Origin: Boletus sp. NGJ
Taxonomy: Eukaryota; Basidiomycota; Agaricomycetes; Boletales; Boletaceae
DNA length: 64,000 nt
Assembly (NCBI GenBank): GCA_019096195.1
Contig: JAGTXK010000095.1
Coordinates: 186,001-250,000 of the forward strand
Reading direction: 5' to 3'
The notes beneath the pieces were generated by a model. It did no database searches and was not told the DNA's origin. It worked only from the letters and a program-made list of their open reading frames with translations. Positions 55,567 to 64,000 of this stretch are shown in pieces. How positions within the stretch are numbered: position 1 is the first letter of the stretch; each line of letters starts with the position of its first letter. Both the position numbers and the translations under genes were made by a program.

Positions 55567-58500
55567 TGGCTTGAAAGCCTGAGTAGACCAAAAGTAGAAA
55601 TCCAACTTGAAGACCTGCAACCACTATCAGCAAATTCGAGTGATACTTATCACACTTTTTGTACTACTTACTCGTGCTTATTCAACTTATTTCACTCGAA
55701 AACATTGTCCGGAGCATAACTTTGAATAAGGAGAAAAAGGATTGCACAAGCTTACCCTTCATCTTAAATCACACTTATTCATCTTGTCATACAGTAAAAA
55801 AGGAGAAAAAGCTGGCCTTAAAACTGCACTGCACCATCTGTTGCAAGAGTAAAAAGCAGAGAAAGGAAAAATGGTACACCAAGCAGGAGCAACAGGGAAT
55901 GCATCTGAAGGGACAAAAAGGAATATTAAAAACTTGGCACTGCCGCTGCCAGTAGAGTATGATATAACATCATATGATGTCATAGGTTCTAGACTTATCA
56001 TGTGATATGTTCCCACGGTCACATGCACAGTCATGTGACTTATGAAGAAAAGGTTTGATGAAAATGGAAAGTAAGTGTTCATATGAAAAGTTTGAAAATT
56101 TTGTATATTATAACAATTGGCATTGGAACTGGTGGAGATCTTGAGGATCAGACAGCACTGAGCTTCTGCAAAGACCAAGCAGATAAAATCTGGGCCTCTT
56201 CTATCCACTGACGACTTGTAGTTAGCCATCCCCTTGCTCTAGTTGAATGCCAAGAACTGAAATGGTGTTGATGACTTTTTCCCAGTTGCTTTATTTAATG
56301 TCTTTGGTAGCTTGATTTTCATCTTGCCATCAGGAGCCTCCATCATCTCCAATAACACCTGTTTGACATCAATGACACCATCACAGATGAATTCAATGGC
56401 ATGTTCAAGCTGTAGTTGACTCGGAATTAGCCAGACTGAGCAAGCATTAGACTCCTTGTACATTACCACTGCAGGCGCAATGGCAATGACACCACCTCCA
56501 TTCTTCCCTAGTGCAAGCTGCTTTGTATCCTAGCCTCTTACCTCAACGAAGCTAGTGATGTTGCTCAAGTGAGTAGTGCCAATGAGCTTATATAAAAATG
56601 GCGATTTAAATCGATCTTCTGAGGTGGGTTCCACATTCAAATTGGGATTTTTGTCCAAGAAGTGAAAGGAGTGATGGAGCTCAGTAGCCTCACCCCAAGT
56701 GATTTTGTTGTTGGGTAGTTTAGCAAAATAACTAATCATCAGTGCAAGTGTAGCTGAGCTGAAGCTACTCCACCATTCTGATATGCATTGGAGGGCCTAT
56801 AGAGTATAATGCTATAATATCTGTGCATGAAAAAAGAAAGAAAAACATACCACAGCATGCACAGAGCCATTAGTAGTCATGCAGTATTGATAAACAGTGT
56901 TGAAAATGTCCTACAAGGTAGTAGTGAAGGCCTCATTGGATATGACCCAAATGTTGGGCTGGGACCTGCACCAAAGGACAAGAGTTTCAGTGACCCCATG
57001 GGACCAGTGATGGTCGCTGGGAACAGGTAGATTCTTTATAGTATATTCACTACACTTTTTGATGTTCTCAACTATATACCTGGCAGTGTCATATTGGAGG
57101 TTACCACGCTGCATGCCACCTGCTGTAGAGTTGCCTATGGCAGAGAGTGAATCAGATGTCTCTGGGAAAAGGGGACTAGCTTGTTTTTCACCCTTAGCCA
57201 TTGGCAGGGGAGTGGTGGTCACAATTCCAACAGATGACTGTTCTTGTCATTAGTCTTGCTGATTCTTCTGGCCCCATCTTTTCATCACTGCTTCTACCCA
57301 ATTCGTTGTTGGCAACAACATTTGCTGCCTTGCATTGAACTGTGGTAAAAGGGATGTGAGGCTAAGAGGGTGGTGGGAGCATGTAGTCGTCAAGCTTGAA
57401 CTCCATTATATCAGGAAATGAGGTTAAAAGGGTGGGAAGGGCAGGCTCTCATCCAGCTCGATATTAGGGACAAAGTCCTCCATGTCTGCAGCTGAAATGA
57501 TGTGATGTTTAGGAGGTGGTGGGGGCATGCTCTCATCTGGCTTGCTGTCAGGAATGATATCTTCCATGGCTGTCTTGCACTAGATCACAGTCAAAGGGAA
57601 ACAAGGCTAAGAGAACAAGAAGGGCATGCTCTCATCTGGCTCACTATCAGGAATGATGTCCACCATGGCTATCTTGTGCTGGACTGCAGTTGAAGAAAAA
57701 CGAGGCTGAGAGGGGGGGAAGGGCATGCTCTCATTTAGCTCATTGTTAGAAACAAAATCCTCCAAGTCTGCAGCTGAAAAAACATGAGGCTGAGAAAGTG
57801 GTGGAGGTCTGGCTTGGTATTAAGGTCAATGTCTGCAATATCTATCTTGCGCTTGACTTCAGTTGAAGGGATATGAGGCTGAGAAGGCAGTGGAGGCACA
57901 CCTTCTGACTCTACTAGCATATCATAGTTTCTCTTGCTCTCAATCCTTTACCAAATGACCACGTAGTCAGTAGACTGAGATGTGTCACTCCAATGACTTA
58001 CTATGTTACTCCTAAGGCTTAACAGCACTAATGCAGTCCTCTCTTTGTGCTCATCAACCATGTCCACAAACGTGTCACCATTTGTATCAGTGTCAAGGTC
58101 CATCTGCAAACCAAGAGTTGCTCTGCTTGATAAAGATGTCAGGTTGGTTGAGGGTGGACCAGAAGGAGCAAAATGGGAGCCACTCTGAACATTTGAGCCA
58201 CTATCTGGGTTGGTGCTGTGAGCCCTAGAGGTATGTGAAACCCAATGGTCAATGCAAGCATTATCAGGCTTAGATCTGGATGAAAGAGCCAATTGCAAGA
58301 AAAAAGTATGGATTCTATCAGTAAAAAGAACATCAATGAAGATTGCAAAAAATGAAGTTGCTTATGCCCAGTGCTGATTGGTTCTCAGCATTACAGTGGC
58401 TGTAAATCGATCAATTGGTACATTGGTGCATCATGGTCAATATGTGTACACTGCCTGTGAATCATGGATTCATTCACATTATTTCTGCTGACCCTCTGCT

Positions 58501-59289
58501 TGATGCTGTACTTTGCATGCCTGGAGGTTATCCCTCAATGACATCTAAGCCTTCTTGGGTTTTTTAAGCCACCGCTGGTAAGACCACATCAGGCTTCTTA
58601 TTCAAATTGACCATTGGCTCTTGGTCACCAGGCTGTGTAGAGGTAGTGTTGACTGGATTCATCAATGATGCTGCTTTTGACAGGTTTCTGGTTTGGTCTA
58701 CAGTGGAGCCTTTCTTGTGTACAACATGAGGCTGAGGGCGTGGACAAATGGGCTAAGGCTTGCTTGCTTGGGCCTCAATCTGCTTGCTTTCAGCTTCCAT
58801 CTCCATGGCTGTGAGTTGGTCAATATCCTTACTGGTTGCCTTCACCTTGGCCACCTTCATGTCCTTTATGTGTTGGTCATCTGCACCCTTTTCTGCCTTG
58901 GTGCGTCTCTTTGTGGGCTTCAGAATATCAGCTGAATGTTTATCCACATTAGAGGGGTGAGTACAACAAGTGGTGGTTATGTTGTTGTTGGCCATCACAG
59001 AGCAAGGGCAATTATGAATGGAAGGGAAACCAAAGGATGAATGAGGTGGGCATTAAGGTATGAAAAATTTCTAGTTAATAAACGGGACTTGTACCCTGAC
59101 CCCAAATAAAGGATCATAATCTAAACTCATACTTTGTACCAGCCATTTACACAATGCCACCATGATACCCTGCCATGCAACTAAAATACAGTGAGCATCA
59201 GTGCCCATATGGATATGTTGGATGTTGGCGCTATTTCAAGTCACTCAGAGGGTGCATGAAGCACCACTGCACAGTACACCCTGTCCTCC
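55567..59289. other. Repeat-derived region with decayed minus-strand ORFs
   Basis: No copia domains follow the primer site, so the element's body is lost or replaced. The minus strand carries unknown frames: 56739-56530, 57222-56911, 58298-57948 and 58998-58753. The last is Lys/Glu-rich (TKRRTKAEKGADDQ). They look like parts of one degraded transposon-associated protein of unknown type. Confidence 0.4.
57430..57900 (-). repeat. Tandem repeat of ~90-100 bp encoding DSEPDESMP units
   Basis: The word GGGCATGCTCTCATCTGGCT recurs at about 57440, 57527, 57626 and 57723. On the minus strand it encodes repeats of the form IADIIPDSEPDESMP with a Pro-rich linker, partly out of phase between units. It belongs to the decayed ORF region around it. 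Confidence 0.65.
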
Positions 59290-61720
59290 CAACCACCTCA
59301 TCCTGTTAGTCACCTAGAAACTGCCAAGATATAGACTCTAACTCATCTAGTGCAGACAAAGAGTTGGCCAACCAACAGTTACATGATGGAGAAGACTTCA
59401 CTGGGGTTGAGTGGGATGAAGAAAATTTCTCTGAAGTGTGATTCACCAGCCCTGAGAGCAACCTATCCCATTCACCTGAACCTGAACCTGGTGTTGATAT
59501 AGAATACCATGGCCTAGGTGACAGACTGTATCGCAACTATCACCAGAGGCTCAATGGTAAATTTCTAAGCCCAGTGAGACATTGGGAGTTCCACTGACCA
59601 CAATGCAGGCAGACTGTGTGATGAGAGTGGTAATTTTCTCCTCCCTGGTGCTGTGTCCAAACCCCACACTAAGAATCTGCAGGATTGGATACCATATTCA
59701 GGTCAAGTTCAATTCAAAACTGCCAAGTTCCTTTACATCTGCAATCAAATGTCTGCTTCTCAGATTGACACTCTTTGCTATCTCTGGGCCATTACACTAT
59801 GCAAACATGGTGACAGTCCACCATTCAAAGACCACTGCCACCTCTACAATACAATTGACAAGACCTCTCTTGATGATGTGAAGTGGGACTCATTTTCTAT
59901 AAAGTTCTCTGGAGAAACTCCAGATGGACTGGATGATGCAGGAATATGAGGTTTGATATCGGAATCCTCAGGCTATTGTGCACCAGCTCCTCAGTAACCC
60001 CAATTTCTCCAAGGAAATGGATCTATGGCCTTTCCATGAGTATTTGACCAGCAGTGATAAGTGCCAATACCATGACTTTATGTCTGGGGACTGGGCATGG
60101 GAACAAGCTGTAAGTTCATACAGAGACTACATACTACAAAGATACTCACACTAGTGAACGACAGGATATCATATTGGATGACTCTAACATGCACGGTAGT
60201 ACATTTGTGCCCATTATCCTTGGGAGTGACAAGATGACTGTTTTGGTTGGCACTGGCAACAATGAATATTATCTGTTGTACCTTTCAATTGGAAATGTTC
60301 AGAATAGTGTGTGGCATGCCCATCACAATGCACTAATATTAATTGGCTTTCTCACCATTTCAAAAAGTAAGTGTCAGATGTTTGACCCCAAGGACATCCT
60401 CTAATAAAGTATCAGCTTCACAGAAACATGCAGCAAATTCCACATTTTACAATTTTTGTCAGCAGTTGTTTCACAGCTCCCTATTGAGAATACTGAGTTC
60501 TCTCCACCCTGCAATAACCAAACCTGAAACCATTAGATTTGAAGATGGTCATTTTCACTGTGTGATCTATGACCTGGGTCCCTACATAGCTGATTATGAG
60601 GAGTAGGTCCTCCTGGCATGCATTGTATGATGTTGGTGTGCACAGTGAGTACCATTGTTGTCTTGCCACATCCTTCTAACATCAACAAAATGTCAAGCAC
60701 CATCTAAGGATTTAGATTGTAGTGAATGAATTCCGAACTGCTTACGTGCATTCAATAAGGCTCTTGTCAAGGAGAATATAGCACCCAGTCTGCTCTGGGA
60801 TGAATACAGTATCATTTGTGATTTGATAGTGTGTTTAATCAAGCTATGGCTATGACAACATGACACTAATAATACAACTTTAGCCTTTCACAAACAACTT
60901 TTCACATGCAGATATACATGAATTAATCACCCCCAATCTCCTGCACCAACTAATTAAAGGCTGCTTTAAAGATCATCTTGTCGACTGGATCATGACATAT
61001 ATTGAGCTCAGGTACACACTGAAGAAGGAAGCTGATCATATACTGGATGACATTGACTGTAGGTAGGTCATTACTAACTTTGTTGTTGTTTAATAATGGC
61101 TAATGATATTGCACTAGAATTACTGCTGTCGCATCATTCTCTGGGCTGTGCTGATTTTCCCAAGGGCATAAGTTTAAACAGTGGACTGGTGATGACTCCA
61201 AAGTGCTTATGAAGGTAAGTACATTTTATTTCTATTCAAGACATACTATTGATTACTCTACATCTGAGTCAGGTCTACATCACTGTGATCAAAGGATATG
61301 TCTCTCAAGATATGGTGCAGACTTTCCATGCCTTCCTAGAATTTTGCTACATTGCCCAGTGTCATATCATCACGAACTGTGATCTTAATGATTTGCAAGC
61401 TGCTCTGGGATGATTCCATCACTACCACAAGGTATTCCAAAATGAAGACTGTCTGGTGGTATCAACCTTTTTTCTGCCTTGTCAGCATATAGCCAAACAC
61501 TATCTGGAGCTCATCTGCCTGTTTGGTGTGCCAAATGGGCTCTGGTCCTTGATAACTGAAAACAAGCATATAAAAGTGGTGAAGGAGCCTTGGTGGCAGT
61601 CCAGTAGGTTCAATGCCATTGGGCAGATGCTTGTGACCAACCAAAGGCTTGACAAGTTGGCTGCAGTATGAGTCAATTTCATCAGTCAAGGGATGCTCAA
61701 AGGCACTTGCCTAGAGCAGA
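59290..61720 (+). pseudogene. Plavaka-type DNA transposon transposase relic
   Basis: Plus-strand segments follow the order of the Plavaka transposase family common in Agaricomycetes. They are PEPEPGVDIEYHG (about 59480), TLCKHGDSPPFKDHCHLY (59786-59850), YLTSSDKCQYHDFMSGDWAWE (landmark MSGDWAWE, about 60085), GSTFVPIILGSDKMTVLVGTG (landmark VPIILGSDK, about 60210), LYLSIGNVQNSVWHAHHNA (60279-60336), YDLGPYIADYEE (60570-60606), DIHELITPNLLHQLIKG (about 60912-60962), FHAFLEFCYIAQCH (about 61328) and RFNAIGQMLVTNQRLDKLAA (61608-61667). Stops and frame changes between segments, some possibly old introns, show it is inactive as it stands. Terminal repeats were not found. Confidence 0.82.
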
Positions 61721-62370
61721 TACCATCCATCAGGTCAATTGGTTAGTATCATTACTCTGTTATTTTGGACAATGAGGCACTAATGTCACCTGGGATTTGG
61801 ACAATGAGGCACTAATGTCACCTAGGACATAGAACTTATATTGCAGTCATTTGGAGCTGGAGAAGAAATTGACCAGGTGATTCCTATGGCAGCACCCTCA
61901 CAAACGCTACTGTTAGCCAGCCCCAGGCTGATAATGACCTTTGCATGCCAGATGACAGTCCCCCATCTCTGGCTGCACACATTGAGCTGGCATGTACTCC
62001 CCATATGTTACACTTCTTGTTTTAACATCTAAAACCTCACCAGCTCTCCAGAATGGAAATGGGCCCATGATGTTACCACACTTGGCCAGGAGCTGCAGAT
62101 CCGAAACTTAACTGATCTCATATGTAGATTTCTTTTTGAACAGAAGAACTCATAGGATCACTGAGAAGCATCCAAGGTCCCACTGTCTGAATGCCCTTAG
62201 GTTCATGGCTGGATACACACTTATAACTTGGTGTCATCCTGATACTATGCCCCAAGCAATCTAAGTGGTGTTTAAGGCATGCGCATAGAGTATATTTGCT
62301 CAACACTGAATTGGAGGAATGAAGGTCCCCATCATGACTGGATTTTCATTGGTGTAAAGAATATACCATT
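61721..62370. other. Degraded transposon 3' region
   Basis: This is probably the remainder of the Plavaka element. A direct repeat, ATTTGGACAATGAGGCACTA with near-copy TTTTGGACAATGAGGCACTA, lies at 61762-61817 (period about 36 bp). No gene is recognised. Confidence 0.35.
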
Positions 62371-62453
62371 GTCTACTACAGTGACTGAGGTGAGCTACAC
62401 TATTCATTAGCTACACTCTTACTAACATTACCTTAGTCCTACTGTGTTCAATA
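62371..62453 (+). repeat. Partial LTR, copy of 55472-55554
   Basis: 83 bp (GTCTACTACAGTGACTGAGG ... TTCAATA) match the last 83 bp of the LTR at 55374-55554 almost perfectly. The left part of the LTR is absent. It may be the remains of the 3' LTR of that element, or a separate fragment. Confidence 0.75.
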
Positions 62454-64000
62454 TGCTATACAAAGATAAGAATAATGATGCTTGTGGTAACCAACCTATG
62501 AGGGTGACATGTTTGGGTGAGTTTCAGCTGGTACTCTGGTATGAGATTTTCTGAAGGCACCATGGTCTTCTATGATGAATCTCAGATATGAAGCTGCTAC
62601 CTTTTGAGGCAAATCATTTAGCAAACTTCCATTTGTAGTGAACAAAAGGTCAGCTCAAAGGCCATTATCTATTTGAAGTGAGTTAGGGCCACACAAGATG
62701 GGGCATACTGTGTAATCCAACATACCCACAATAAGGACAGTGTCATGCCATGAATGACAGGATTCCTAAAGTAACATTCAAATATAGATGAGCTGAACAC
62801 AATGTGGAAGATGATTATAACTTGATGACATGTCAAGTCAAGTAGGGCATCTGGTAAAGCACAGTTTTTCTTGATTGATATTTCCCTCAGTATCAGGATT
62901 TAGCTCAAGTGAAGGCTGGTAAGGGGGGAATACATGTAGGATGACCACAAGATGGTGAGTTATTGCAAAAACACAGCAAATAACTACATGATCCAATGGA
63001 TAAACTGGTTTGAGGATTCAAGATTGCCTGATTAGCCTATGAATTGGATAATTTACCCTATAACTCACTGAAAATACATGTCTGAAGCCTAGGCTTGGCT
63101 ATGTAGTGATATCATCCATTATGCAGTTTGCACATTCACTATGTTCAGGATCCAACTGAGCCAGCCTGGTATCTAAAGCATAACGTTTCAACTGATCCAG
63201 CTGTGATCCAGCTGCTCTTCACATGTTGAGAATGCCAACATATCTTTCTCATAGGCTTGATGGAGAAAGTTGATGCCATCATCTAGGTCAGATCTATTTT
63301 TTGAAGACAGCAATCTTTCAAAGGATTCCACCTCCTCTTGAGCCTCTGTATATGCACTTTGGCAATCTGTTTTTACTGCTTTAAGGAGCTCCACATGTCT
63401 CTCCACTTCTTTGAGCTCCCAGGCCAATATGAGGACATGGTGACAGTATATTTCTCTTGTGACCTGCTTAGCTTGAATAACTTTCTGGACAACATCATCT
63501 GACAAGCCTCTTAGATCTGGATGAGGATTGCCTTACCCTATATCAAAGTAATAAGATGTATATTAGAGTTAATGCTGGATACAGATACTGACCATCTTGG
63601 CATCTTTCAATTTAACATCACATGGGATGCTCTACCCATATATATGCCCATCTAGCGAAGCTCTAGTGGTGTGGGCTCACTGTGCTTTGGGTAGGGTAAA
63701 AATTTGACAGGACAACTTGGAGTGGATTCTTCATTTCTAAACATTGGGTCACAACTAACTATATGTGTGTATCAGCCAGGATATTTGGTGCTTGAGGGTC
63801 TGGGAGTCTTAATGTCTCCTATATGGTGGTGAACCAGAGAGCTTGGCAGTGGAATCATACTAGGTGATAATTAAACTCATTGGAGGTGACCATATTTAGT
63901 AGAGGTAAGAGAAACCACTGAGTGAATTAGTTGGAGCCTGAAACACTTGGAAGAATTTTCTTTGTTTCAGTTATTGCGGAGCACCTGGTTGACTTGCAGC
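62454..64000. other. Repeat-like sequence with a small coiled-coil ORF
   Basis: The only frame of note is minus 63505-63188 (105 residues), rich in Glu, Lys and Leu with heptad-like spacing (ELKEVERHVELLKAVK, EAQEEVESFERLL), compatible with a coiled coil. I do not recognise it. It may be an exon of a transposon-associated protein. Confidence 0.3.

Overview
The window looks like a nuclear contig of a filamentous basidiomycete, most likely an Agaricomycete. The evidence is short introns of about 45-70 nt (a few with GC donors), a FunK1-type kinase relic, a Plavaka-type transposase relic, Ty1/copia and chromodomain Ty3/gypsy elements, and typical basidiomycete housekeeping genes. The species cannot be named from sequence alone.

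Layout. 1-21 kb is a nest of mobile elements. A Ty3/gypsy gag fragment (2.7-3.6 kb) abuts a 2.4-2.5 kb inverted duplication (arms 3589-5983 and 16829-19329). Each arm holds a tandem-repeat element with CATCAGTAAA ends, a gypsy LTR-like piece and the same copia insertion. The left copia (5286-12077) is full length, has a 5-bp target duplication, and carries a Tc1-type DNA transposon (10077-11685) whose transposase ORF is open. The spacer also holds a minus-strand chromovirus fossil. A broken FunK1 kinase lies just outside the right arm. 21-26 kb and 37-39 kb hold three paralogous MFS transporter loci, all on the minus strand: one pseudogene and two genes whose exons close in frame. About 11 kb of repeats (26.1-37.1 kb) separates them: a Tc1-like TIR element, a DDE transposase relic, a second gypsy 3'-end copy, a third copy of the CATCAGTAAA element and a 44-bp minisatellite.

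39.9-52.5 kb is the gene-dense part: TRP4 and HIS1 (minus, 133 bp apart; both use PRPP in committed amino-acid steps), the proteasome beta-6 subunit PRE7/PSMB1, the ER chaperone ROT1 and a serine/threonine kinase. I derived splice models for all of these that keep one frame from start to stop. 54.3-55.4 kb is a decayed piece of MCD4/PIG-N, cut at the edge of another copia-type LTR. 55.4-64 kb is again repeat territory, including a Plavaka transposase relic.

Themes: nested and duplicated transposons, CpG-type transitions as the main mode of repeat decay, and host genes (FunK1, MCD4, one MFS copy) decaying next to the elements. I saw no tRNA or rRNA gene and no CRISPR array.
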